From assembly GCA_964479535.1 (NCBI GenBank), contig CAYZMM010000015.1:50288-114287 (forward strand): a stretch of DNA of 64,000 nucleotides. The letters run 5' to 3'. Both the position numbers and the translations under genes were made by a program. The notes beneath the pieces are model-generated. The model ran no database searches, was not told the DNA's origin, and saw nothing but the letters and a program-made list of their open reading frames with translations. Of this stretch, positions 8,373 to 16,036 are shown in pieces (the stretch's first letter is position 1; each line of letters starts with the position of its first letter). This DNA is from S015-6 sp964479535. GTDB lineage: Bacteria; Desulfobacterota; DSWW01.

Positions 8373-8739
8373 AACGATCTGATCTTCCGTGACCTGGTCC
8401 GTGCGGTCGAACGGGGCCGGTCGCCCTTGCTCCTTTCGGAACGAACGGACCATGTGGAGGAATTCGCCAGGAGGTGCGAGGGCGTGATAAGACATGTGGT
8501 GGTCCTCCGGGGAGGCATGAGCAAGACCCGGCGCCGGGTCCTGGCGGGGCACACTGCAGCAGTACGCCGGGCGCCTACACCGCCTTCATGATGCGAAATC
8601 GATGGTTCAGATCTATGATTACGTGGACGGCCGCGTGCCGATGCTGATGCGCATGCATGAACGAAGGCTTGCCGGGTACCGGTCCATCGGATACCGGAGC
8701 GGTGAGGCCACAGCCAGTGAAGAAGGAGCCGCAGCGTGA
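8373..8739 (+). pseudogene. Relic of a DEAD/DEAH-box helicase C-terminus with an internal deletion
   Basis: Frame one (from 8373) reads NDLIFRDLVRAVERGRSPLL, LSERTDHVEEFARRCEG, then VVVLRGGMSKTRRRVLAG and a stop near 8591. A second frame reads LQQYAGRLHRLHDAKSMV, QIYDYVDGRVPMLMRMHERR and LAGYRSIGYRS, ending in TGA at 8737-8739. These are consecutive parts of the C-terminal helicase lobe of a ComFA/SSL2-like superfamily 2 protein of the kind seen in mobile or conflict loci. The motif V region between them is missing, which shifts the frame. The stop overlaps the glnS start. Both matches are clear to me; the parent family name is by recall. Confidence 0.7.
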
Positions 8740-10445
8740 TGAGCGCAACCGAAAGAGACCGTGCCGCCGATTTCATTCGAGCCATTGTTGCCGAGGACAA
8801 TCGCACGAACAAGTGGGGCGAGCGTGTGGTGACCCGATTCCCGCCGGAGCCGAACGGCTATCTCCACATCGGGCACGCCAAGTCGATCTGCCTGAACTTC
8901 GGCATCGCCGCCGAGAACGAAGGGGGCGTCTGCCACCTGCGCTTCGACGACACGAACCCGAGCAAGGAGGACGTGGAGTACATCGAGTCGATTCAGGAAG
9001 ACGTCAGGTGGCTCGGCTTCGACTGGGGCGAGAACCTCTTCTACGCCTCCGACTACTTCGACCGTCTCTACGAGTATGCTGTGGAGCTGATCAGGCTGGG
9101 CAAGGCGTATGTCTGCGACCTGAGTCAGGAAGAGATCCGGGCGTACCGGGGCACCCTCACCGAGCCGGGAAGGGAGAGTCCCTACCGGAACCGGTCCGTG
9201 GAGGAGAACCTGGATCTGTTCGAACGCATGCGGGCCGGGGAGTTCCCGGACGGCTCCAGGGTCCTGCGGGCGAAGATCGACATGGCCGCCGGCAACCTGA
9301 ACATGCGCGATCCGGTTCTCTACCGGATCCTGAGGGCCGCGCACCACCGGACGGGCGACAAATGGTGCATCTATCCCATGTACGACTACACCCACTGCCT
9401 TTCCGACTCCATCGAGGGCATTACCCACTCGATCTGCACCCTGGAATTCGAGGATCACCGCCCTCTGTACGACTGGGTACTGGACCAGCTGAATGTCTAC
9501 CATCCACAGCAGATCGAGTTCGCGCGCCTGAACCTGACCTACACGGTGATGAGCAAACGAAAGCTTCTGGAGCTGGTCGACGCAGGTCGGGTCGGCGGCT
9601 GGGACGACCCGCGGATGCCGACCCTCTCCGGTTTCAGGAGAAGGGGGTACACGCCGGAGGCGATCCGCAGCTTCTGCGAACGCATCGGCGTGGCCAAGCG
9701 GGACAGCACGGTCGATCTCGCGCTCCTGGAGCACACCCTCCGGGAAGACCTGAACAAGCGTGCGCCCCGGGTGATGGCGGTCCTGCGGCCCCTCCGGGTC
9801 GTGATCGAGAACTATCCCGAGGATCGGGTCGAAGAGATGGAATGCGTGAACAATCCGGAGGACCCGGCCATGGGCTCGCGGAAGGTCCCCTTCTCCCGGG
9901 TGATCTACATCGAACAGGAGGATTTCCGCGAGGATCCGCCCAGGAAGTTCTTCCGCCTCGCGCCCGGTCGGGAGGTGCGGCTTCGGTACGCGTATTTCAT
10001 CAAGTGCGTGGGCGTGGTCAGGGACGAAACGACCGGCCAAGTGATCGAACTCCGGTGCACCTACGACCCGCAGACGAGAGGCGGGGACGCGCCGGACGGC
10101 CGCAAGGTGAAGGCGACCCTGCACTGGGTGTCGGCCGGTCAGTGCATCGAGGCGGAGGTGAGACTGTACGATCATCTGTTCACCAAACCGGACCCGCTTG
10201 AAGACAGAGACGGTACGGATTTCAAGGCTCACCTGAACCCGAACTCACTGGAAACACTGACCGGCTGCCGTGTGGAGCCGAGCCTGAGGGAGGCTGCACC
10301 CGGCAGCCGGTACCAGTTCGAGCGGCAGGGCTACTTCTGCGTCGATGCCCGGGACACGAAGCCCGGAGCCCCCGTGTTCAACCGAACGGTCACCCTGCGG
10401 GACACCTGGGCCAGGATCGAGAAGGCGTCGAAACGGCAGAATTAG
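8739..10445 (+). CDS. glnS: Glutaminyl-tRNA synthetase
   Basis: 568 residues from the ATG at 8739 (a GTG at 8736 is possible). It attaches glutamine to tRNA-Gln. The class I motifs are RFPPEPNGYLHIGHAKS (HIGH) and VMSKRKL (KMSKS equivalent). The GlnRS-specific strand HLRFDDTNPSKE and the C-terminal anticodon-binding beta-barrels (VIYIEQEDFREDPP, GCRVEPSLREAAPGSRYQFE) are present at normal length. A separate gltX follows at 16 kb, so the cell charges tRNA-Gln directly. A GGAG-like element lies 9-12 bp upstream, inside the helicase relic. Confidence 0.97.
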   Translation: MSATERDRAADFIRAIVAEDNRTNKWGERVVTRFPPEPNGYLHIGHAKSICLNFGIAAENEGGVCHLRFDDTNPSKEDVEYIESIQEDVRWLGFDWGENLFYASDYFDRLYEYAVELIRLGKAYVCDLSQEEIRAYRGTLTEPGRESPYRNRSVEENLDLFERMRAGEFPDGSRVLRAKIDMAAGNLNMRDPVLYRILRAAHHRTGDKWCIYPMYDYTHCLSDSIEGITHSICTLEFEDHRPLYDWVLDQLNVYHPQQIEFARLNLTYTVMSKRKLLELVDAGRVGGWDDPRMPTLSGFRRRGYTPEAIRSFCERIGVAKRDSTVDLALLEHTLREDLNKRAPRVMAVLRPLRVVIENYPEDRVEEMECVNNPEDPAMGSRKVPFSRVIYIEQEDFREDPPRKFFRLAPGREVRLRYAYFIKCVGVVRDETTGQVIELRCTYDPQTRGGDAPDGRKVKATLHWVSAGQCIEAEVRLYDHLFTKPDPLEDRDGTDFKAHLNPNSLETLTGCRVEPSLREAAPGSRYQFERQGYFCVDARDTKPGAPVFNRTVTLRDTWARIEKASKRQN

Positions 10446-10492
10446 AGAGTCCGGACGGTTTCTCGAGCCGGGTCGCCCTCGGAGGAGAAGAA

Positions 10493-11254
10493 ATGGATCG
10501 GGATCTCGTCAGAATCGATCGTGCGGGTGAGACCGCAACCGTGACGCTGGACAAGCCGCCGGTGAACGCCCTGTTCATCGATCTCTTCGACGCCCTCGGC
10601 GGGGCACTCGAGGAACTCGAACAGGACGATCGTATCCGGGCGGTCATCCTGGCGGGCCACGAGAAGACCTTCAGCGCAGGGATGGACCTGAAGGCGGTGG
10701 GGCGGGCGGACCCGGAAGACCTTCTCCGTCTGATGGAAGTCGGGTACGCCTTCTTTCAGGCTCTGGAGAAATATCCGAAACCGACCATCGCCGCGGTTCG
10801 GGGCCATGCCCTCGGCGGCGGATTGGCCCTCGCGATTGCCTGCGATTTCCGCATCGCCGGCGAAAGCGTGGTTTTCGGGCTGCCCGAGGCAAGGATCGGA
10901 TTTCCGCTGATGTGGGGGGTCACCAGCCTCTACATGCGGGCCATGAACCGCGGCCCTGCTCTCGATCTCCTGCTCACCGGGAGGAACATCGATGCAGCGG
11001 AAGCTCTGGGGATGAACATCGTCGGGTGCGTGGTCCCCGACGAGAAGGTGCTGGACGAGGCGTCCGCCCTGGCCGAGAGGGTCATCCGAAACGTGCCTCC
11101 CTTCGCGCCCAGGAACATCAAGGCAATCCTGTACGAGGCCTCCAGGGAAACGTCCCCTCGGAAGATCTTCGACATCGAGAACAAGTATATCGCCGAAACC
11201 GTGTCCGGGATCGATCTCGCGTCCTGGTTGAAGGAGTACCTCGGCAGGAAGTAG
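10493..11254 (+). CDS. Enoyl-CoA hydratase/isomerase family protein (crotonase fold)
   Basis: 253 residues with a strong GGAGGAGAAG ribosome site. It has the first oxyanion segment TFSAGMDLKAV and the second GHALGGGLALAIACDFRIA, then LPEARIGFP and a C-terminal helical tail for trimer formation (ISPRK-like DIENKYIAETVSGID). Crotonases hydrate, isomerise or hydrolyse acyl-CoA. The general-acid region reads RIGFPLMWGVTSL instead of the usual PGAGGTQRL loop, so true hydratase activity is uncertain. No other beta-oxidation gene is adjacent, and it stands 47 bp after glnS. A repeat element begins 4 bp after its stop. Confidence 0.88.
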   Translation: MDRDLVRIDRAGETATVTLDKPPVNALFIDLFDALGGALEELEQDDRIRAVILAGHEKTFSAGMDLKAVGRADPEDLLRLMEVGYAFFQALEKYPKPTIAAVRGHALGGGLALAIACDFRIAGESVVFGLPEARIGFPLMWGVTSLYMRAMNRGPALDLLLTGRNIDAAEALGMNIVGCVVPDEKVLDEASALAERVIRNVPPFAPRNIKAILYEASRETSPRKIFDIENKYIAETVSGIDLASWLKEYLGRK

Positions 11255-11258
11255 GGGC

Positions 11259-11405
11259 GGGCCGTCCCATAACGCCCATCTGCGGCGTTGCACTCATCCT
11301 TCGTCACTGCGGCGTACGGTGTACGCCTCGTTCCTCAGGATTTCGTGCGCCTTGCATCTGGGCATTCTTGAACGGCCCGCGCAAGGGCCGTCCCATAACG
11401 CCCAT
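11259..11405. repeat. Interspersed palindromic element plus a solitary terminal repeat
   Basis: A ~118-bp unit with imperfect inverted ends (GGGCCGT...CCCATCTGCGGCG and TTGCATCTGGG...GGCCC) is followed by a second direct copy of its left 21 bp (11259-11279 and 11385-11405 are identical). The core CATCTGCGGCGTT...TTGCATCTGGG is shared with the element at 51284-51409, read in reverse. It is a non-coding REP/MITE-like family member lying right after the crotonase stop. Confidence 0.7.
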
Positions 11406-11448
11406 GGAACCTACTGGACAGCCTCCGGCAGGTATCCTTTCAACTGGG

Positions 11449-12270
11449 CTACCCCCAGATTTCGCGGTCGCTCACCTCGACCGGCCTCGCCGTGAGAAGG
11501 TTCGCGATCATCCGGAGATAGCGCTCCGCCCGCCAGAAGGCCACGGCCGCCAGGCCATGGGCAAGCACGGAGAAGGGGGGAGGGGTCTGGCCCGTGTAGT
11601 AGTTCCAGCATTGCCGTGTGGTCCCCCAGACCTCGAAGAAGTAGCCCAGTCCGGTGCCGGCGATGAAGATGAGAACGGCCAGCCGGTAATTCGTGGGCGT
11701 CAGCATGATGAACGTGACCGCCATCAGGGCGAGCACGGTGAAGGACTTGTCCAGTGTCGGCGAAACGAAGTGGATCATCATCGCGAAGAAGCCGGTGAAG
11801 ATGACCCAGTAGAGGCCGCGATACAGGAGCGGACGGTCCTCCGGGGCCAGGGCGCTCAGGAATTTCACCAGCCGGAAGATCGACAGGTTCGCGAGCCCCC
11901 AGGCGGGGATGATCCAGAGGGGCGGCCGCTCATGGGTGAAATAGGTCCAGATCTGCGTCTGTGTTCCCCAGCCCTCGATCACGAGCCCGCCGGCGAGCCC
12001 CACGCCGAAGAGGACCGCGTCCTTTCGCAGATCCGCGCCGAGCATGATGAGAAAGGAGATGAACGAGAAGATTCCGATGAGCAGCCAGTCCATCCTGGCC
12101 CAGATGTTCCCACCCGCCGCCAGATAGGAGAAGTAGTTCTTTGCCAGCGGCCACCAGACGTATCCGATGACCAGTGCCAGCAGCGCGAAGGCGCTGATCA
12201 AGTATCCGCTCGAGCTGGTGAAGCGCATGCTGTTGAGCAGCGCACGCCATCGGTTCGGCTTGGCGTCCAT
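11449..12270 (-). CDS. Polytopic membrane protein with an internal duplication, unknown function
   Basis: 273 residues with about seven to eight hydrophobic helices. Two similar blocks are visible. One is GLVIEGWGTQTQIWTYFTHE followed by PPLWIIPAWGLANLSIFR. The other is GYFFEVWGTTRQCWNYYTGQ followed by PPPFSVLAHGLAAVAFWR. Each has an E-x-WGT-x3-W-x-Y-[YF]-T core, then a proline-rich loop and an [AG]-[WH]-G-L helix, suggesting an ancient gene duplication and a pair of symmetric Glu/Trp/Tyr sites in the membrane. I do not recognise an experimentally studied family. It has its own upstream promoter and stands alone on its strand. Confidence 0.75.
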   Translation of the reverse strand: MDAKPNRWRALLNSMRFTSSSGYLISAFALLALVIGYVWWPLAKNYFSYLAAGGNIWARMDWLLIGIFSFISFLIMLGADLRKDAVLFGVGLAGGLVIEGWGTQTQIWTYFTHERPPLWIIPAWGLANLSIFRLVKFLSALAPEDRPLLYRGLYWVIFTGFFAMMIHFVSPTLDKSFTVLALMAVTFIMLTPTNYRLAVLIFIAGTGLGYFFEVWGTTRQCWNYYTGQTPPPFSVLAHGLAAVAFWRAERYLRMIANLLTARPVEVSDREIWG

Positions 12271-12321
12271 CGACGCGGTCTCCAGAGGGGAATCTCAGAT
12301 CAAACGATGGCCTGACTGAAT

Positions 12322-12351
12322 ATTATAACCAGACAAACGCAATCTGGTCAA
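12322..12351 (-). promoter_or_regulatory. Sigma-70 promoter of the duplicated membrane protein gene
   Basis: On the minus strand TTGACC (12351-12346) and a perfect TATAAT (12327-12322) are 18 bp apart, 52 bp before the ATG at 12270. A small palindrome, CCAGA...TCTGG (12329-12347), overlaps the spacer and could be an operator. Confidence 0.6.
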
Positions 12352-12419
12352 CAGCCGACTCCTGACAACGATGACAACGGCACAGGGTTCATGAACCGAC
12401 CCGCCAACCAACTCTTAAC

Positions 12420-12449
12420 TTGACAGGCCGGGCGTCCTGTTGATAGAAA
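12420..12449 (+). promoter_or_regulatory. Candidate sigma-70 promoter of the SGNH lipoprotein gene
   Basis: A consensus TTGACA (12420-12425) is followed after 18 bp by TAGAAA (12444-12449). The transcript would carry a leader of about 100 nt before the ATG at 12555. Confidence 0.45.
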
Positions 12450-12481
12450 TCCCGTTGTAAATGGTACCTTTTCGGGTAGGG

Positions 12482-12530
12482 GGGCTTCTGGATCCCTTCG
12501 GGTTGTAGTCCATCCAAGGGTAAGAAGCCC
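12482..12530 (+). promoter_or_regulatory. Structured 5' leader hairpin upstream of the SGNH lipoprotein gene
   Basis: GGGCTTCT (12482-12489) pairs perfectly with AGAAGCCC (12523-12530). The 33-nt interior holds alternative pairings (CCCTT with AAGGG, or GGAT with ATCC, or CCC-TTC-GGG). The hairpin is followed by TTTCCTT and then the ribosome site GGAG. It could be an attenuator or a stabilising leader. It does not match a riboswitch class I know. Confidence 0.35.
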
Positions 12531-12554
12531 TTTCCTTGATCAGGAGACCGGCGA

Positions 12555-13793
12555 ATGAGCAGAGCAGGGCGCATTGCACTTTTCGTCGTGGTGACCATCC
12601 TTGCGACCGCTTGCAGACCGCAGGTCGCGAAGGTTGTGCCGGACAGGGCGATGGGGGAGCACGTGATCGACCTCCGGGACCCGATGGGGGGAAGCCTCCG
12701 TGTGGAGGGGACCGTGCACTTCGGAGAGGTGAAGGCACCGATCATCCTGAGCTGGGAGCCTGAGGACGTGTTCGTGGAGGTGCCGCCCGGCCTCTCGGGA
12801 GAGATCCCCGTCTACGTAAAGATCCTCGGTGTCAGGAGCAACACGGAGAAGCTCAAGATTCTTCAGAGCGAACCTCTCCTGAAGGTCATGTGGTTCGGGG
12901 ACTCGATCGTCTACCAGGGAGCACCGGAGACCCTGCAGCTCCGCCTCGACTACGACCCGTACCTCGGCGGACTCGAGCCCGTGGTGATGAATCACGGCAA
13001 GGCGATGGAGCTTCTCTCCCGCCAGGCAACAAGGAACCGATGGTCGAATGCGATCGATTACCACGACCCGACCCTGGCGATACTCATGGAAGCCACGAAC
13101 GATGTGAGCGACAACGAGCACATGACGCTGGGAGCGATCCAGGACAGCGCGATTGAGATGATCGACGAGGCGATGTTCAAGGGGGTCGACCTGATTCTCT
13201 GTACGCTTCTGCCCCGCGTCGGCGAGTGTGGAGACGATGAATCGCCCACCACCGAGGAGTACAACGTCTGGTTGAGAGGCTACGCCCACAGCCGCGGCAT
13301 CCCCCTGGTTGACCTCTATCAGGGGTTCGCGTCCACTCCGGGCTGGGAGACGCTCTATTTCAACGATACGGACTGCGCTCACCCGAACGCGAAGGGGAAT
13401 GGAAAGATCGCGGAAATGGTGGCCGCCGAGATGGAAAGGATGTACCTGGCCTCCTGTTCCGACCTGGACGGGGACGGGTTCGGGGACCCGACGGCGGCAT
13501 CCTGTGAGCACTTCGGCCGGGACTGCGACGACGGAGACCCGAACGTGTATCCCGCCCCGGTGGAGGAGGACTGCGCGAACGGCCTGGACGACGACTGCGA
13601 CGGACTGGCAGACGCCCTGGATCGGGACTGCGCAGGAGGGTCGTGCGCCGACCCGGCCGAGGCCTCGATGGTCGCTTCGAGCCGCGTCTACGGAGGTTCG
13701 GATCTGCTCGGCCACCTCGCCTTCTTGCTGCTCCCGGTGGGGGTCGCCCATCTCTGGACGCACCTGCGGCGCAAGCGAAGGAGGAGACCATGA
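12555..13793 (+). CDS. SGNH/GDSL-type hydrolase lipoprotein with MopE-like metal-binding repeat and C-terminal anchor
   Basis: 412 residues. A signal ends ILATAC20. A beta-rich domain (about 30-110) precedes an SGNH hydrolase core: block I VMWFGDSIVYQG, an Asn in MNHGK, the ATND motif, and the block V pair D-x2-H in DTDCAHPNAKG. After that, residues ~305-370 carry the acidic repeat SDLDGDGFGDP, RDCDDGDPNVYPAP, CANGLDDDCDGLAD, the MopE/MXAN-type putative metal-binding motif with paired cysteines. A final hydrophobic helix and RRKRRRR tail resemble a sorting or anchor signal. It probably acts on acyl or acetyl esters at the cell surface. A GGAG site precedes the ATG. Its stop overlaps the peroxiredoxin start (ATGA). 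Confidence 0.85.
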   Translation: MSRAGRIALFVVVTILATACRPQVAKVVPDRAMGEHVIDLRDPMGGSLRVEGTVHFGEVKAPIILSWEPEDVFVEVPPGLSGEIPVYVKILGVRSNTEKLKILQSEPLLKVMWFGDSIVYQGAPETLQLRLDYDPYLGGLEPVVMNHGKAMELLSRQATRNRWSNAIDYHDPTLAILMEATNDVSDNEHMTLGAIQDSAIEMIDEAMFKGVDLILCTLLPRVGECGDDESPTTEEYNVWLRGYAHSRGIPLVDLYQGFASTPGWETLYFNDTDCAHPNAKGNGKIAEMVAAEMERMYLASCSDLDGDGFGDPTAASCEHFGRDCDDGDPNVYPAPVEEDCANGLDDDCDGLADALDRDCAGGSCADPAEASMVASSRVYGGSDLLGHLAFLLLPVGVAHLWTHLRRKRRRRP

Positions 13794-14548
13794 TCGAAGT
13801 GGGGAGCGAGGCTCCCGATTTCACCCTCGACAGCCATCTCGGCGTGCCCTTCCGGTTGTCCGACTACCGGGGAAAGCGGCACGTCATGCTCGTCTTCTAC
13901 CCCCTTGACTGGACGCCCACCTGAAGCCTGGAAATCCCCTCGCTGGAAGCGAGACTCGAGGATTTCCGTAAGGCGAATACCCAGGTCTTCGGCATCAGCG
14001 TCGACAGCGTCTACTGCCACACCAATTGGGCGGCACGCGACCTCGAAGGCGTGAGCCTTCCCCTGCTCGCCGATTTCAATCCGAAGGGGGCCGTGGCCAG
14101 GCTCTACGGCGTCTACCTGGAGGAGGCAGGCATTACGGACCGGGCAACCATTGTCGTCGACAAGGACGGCGTCGTGCGGCACGCATCCTCCGTCACGCCT
14201 TCGGGCCATCGAAAGGCGGAAGATCTGCTCGCCCTGTGCGTGGAGGTGGATCGGAAGCACGGATTCGACGGCGAGGCGCCCGCCATGGTGGGCCCTCCCA
14301 GGCCGGGCCGGCTCGATCTGTACTTCCATCACAACTGCGCGTTCAGCAGAAACGTTCTCGGCGCCATCAAGAATATGCGGCTGGAGGGTGAGGTCCAGCT
14401 GCACGACGTCCTCTCCGACCCTACGGAGATGGACGCCCTGGTCGAGCTTGCCGGAAAGAAACAGGTTCCCTGCCTGGTGGTGGACGGCAAGCCGATGCAC
14501 GAATCGAAAGACATCAACCGTTTCCTGTACCAGGCCTTCTGCGGCTAG
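13790..14548 (+). CDS. Selenoprotein peroxiredoxin with a C-terminal glutaredoxin-like domain (UGA read as selenocysteine at codon 45)
   Basis: 252 codons including an in-frame TGA at 13922-13924. Codons 1-44 read as an AhpC/TSA peroxiredoxin (EAPDFTLDSHLG, VFYPLDWTPT), the TGA falls exactly at the peroxidatic cysteine, and the same frame continues SLEIPSLEARLEDFRK, FGISVDSVYCHTNWA, RATIVVDKDGVVRHA. Residues ~172-250 add a glutaredoxin-like domain (YFHHNC183AFS186RNVL, KQVPCLVVDGKPMHESKDIN), so peroxide reduction and thiol recycling may be linked in one chain. A stem-loop directly after the TGA fits a bacterial SECIS element. Selenoprotein peroxiredoxins are known in Deltaproteobacteria. The selenocysteine genes selABCD are not in this window. 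The ATG overlaps the previous stop. Confidence 0.9.
13922..13967 (+). promoter_or_regulatory. SECIS-like hairpin for selenocysteine insertion
   Basis: Immediately after the UGA, GGAAATCC (13930-13937) pairs with GGATTTCC (13960-13967), and inside it CTCGCT (13939-13944) pairs with AGCGAG (13948-13953). The apical loop is GGA (13945-13947), 21-23 nt after the UGA. The position and the GG in the loop match the requirements for SelB recognition known from E. coli fdhF. Confidence 0.8.
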
Positions 14549-14623
14549 CCTCCAGCAGTGTCCGGTTGTCCGTGGCGGCACAAGGCTGACCAGAATGCGC
14601 CGTGTGATGCCTGGTTGACCGGG

Positions 14624-15976
14624 CTACGCCAGCCGGAACAGGAACTCCTTGAACTCCTCGTAATCGGCCGAAAGCTCGAAGAAGTTCGGCTTCTTCCGGT
14701 CCAGGCCCTTCATGCTTTCCGGAAGCTCCGGTTCCACTCCGATCGCCTGGAGCGCTTCCGGAAACTTCCCGGGGTGAGCGGTCTCGGTAGCGATCGAAAG
14801 CGGCTCTTCCTCACGTAGCGTGCAGTACCTGTGCAAGGCAGCCCAGCTCACCGCACCGTGAGGCTCCAGAAGGACGCCGTGCTTCTCGTACACACTCTGG
14901 ATCGTGATGTGCGTCAGGGCGTCCGATACGGTCATCCCCACCGCGTCCCTTCGGAGTGCGTCGAGGTCCGGCATCTCGAGCATCGTTCCCTGCCGGTCGA
15001 TCCGTCCCCCGTAGAGATCGAAGAGGCGGCGCATATTGGATGGGTTGCCCACGTTCATGGCGTTCGAGATGCACGCCTTGGACGGGTGTATGGGGCGGTA
15101 GATCCCGGTTTCCATGAATCCGGGGAACTCGTCGTTTTCGTTCGTGGCAACCAGGATCCTTTTGACCGGCTTGCCCATGCGGAGGGTGATGAAATCGGCG
15201 GTCACGTTGCCGAAGTTGCCGGAGGAGACCGCATCCACGATGGGCTCGTCCTTTTCCGGCTCGAGGGCTGTGTAGCCGTAGAAGTGGTAGCCGATCTGGG
15301 GCATGAGCCGGCACCAGTTGATGGAATTCGCGGACGTGAGACGCAGCCCCGCAAGATCCTCGTCCTCAAAGGCCCGGATGGCATTCGCCTGAAGCTGATC
15401 GAACTTCGCCTCGCAGGCAACGGCGACCACGTTCCTTCCCAGCGTGTTCATCTGCCGCGCCTGCCGCTCGCTCACTTCGTGTTTCGGGTAGAGAACCACG
15501 ACGCGGAAGCCTTCCACGCGCCAGAAGGCATTGGCGATAGCGCTCCCCGTGTCGCCCGACGTAGCGACCAGGATGATCCGCTCCGAATCCTCCGACCTCT
15601 GGTAGAACTGCATGGTGCGCGCCATGAAGCGCGCGGCGAAGTCCTTGAACGAGGCGGTCGGCCCCCGGTCCAGCCGGATGATGTGCCTTCGGTCGTGGAC
15701 CCTCTCGACCGGGACCTCGAAATTGTATGCCTCGGCGGTGATCCGGTCGAGCTCCTGCTCGGGCATCTCGTCGCAGAGGAATTTCCACAGGACGGCCCGC
15801 GCCACATCCCGGTACGGTTGCCCCTTCAGGTCCTCGATTTCCGAAGGATCCAGCTTCGGGATCCGGGTGGGCATGTAGAGCCCGCCGTCCGGGGGCTGTC
15901 CCTGGAACAGGGCCTCGGGGAACTCCACCACCGCAGCCTTGCCCATTGTACTGTAGTAGCGAATTCTGTCCGGCAT
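14624..15976 (-). CDS. thrC: Threonine synthase
   Basis: 450 residues. It converts O-phosphohomoserine to threonine using PLP. The PLP lysine lies in PTASFKDFAARF, the phosphate-binding loop is ATSGDTGSAIANAF, and SSGNFGNVTADF and HPSKACISNAMNVGNPSN are typical of the E. coli-type (class I) enzyme with the N-terminal YYSTMG segment. Full length. It lies 60 bp after gltX on the same strand and probably shares its transcript. No other threonine gene is nearby. Confidence 0.96.
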   Translation of the reverse strand: MPDRIRYYSTMGKAAVVEFPEALFQGQPPDGGLYMPTRIPKLDPSEIEDLKGQPYRDVARAVLWKFLCDEMPEQELDRITAEAYNFEVPVERVHDRRHIIRLDRGPTASFKDFAARFMARTMQFYQRSEDSERIILVATSGDTGSAIANAFWRVEGFRVVVLYPKHEVSERQARQMNTLGRNVVAVACEAKFDQLQANAIRAFEDEDLAGLRLTSANSINWCRLMPQIGYHFYGYTALEPEKDEPIVDAVSSGNFGNVTADFITLRMGKPVKRILVATNENDEFPGFMETGIYRPIHPSKACISNAMNVGNPSNMRRLFDLYGGRIDRQGTMLEMPDLDALRRDAVGMTVSDALTHITIQSVYEKHGVLLEPHGAVSWAALHRYCTLREEEPLSIATETAHPGKFPEALQAIGVEPELPESMKGLDRKKPNFFELSADYEEFKEFLFRLA

Positions 15977-16036
15977 CTCGTCTTCCGCCCTCTGTGCTTC
16001 CGCCGCTTCGTCAAGGAGTTTCTTGCAATGTGCGGG

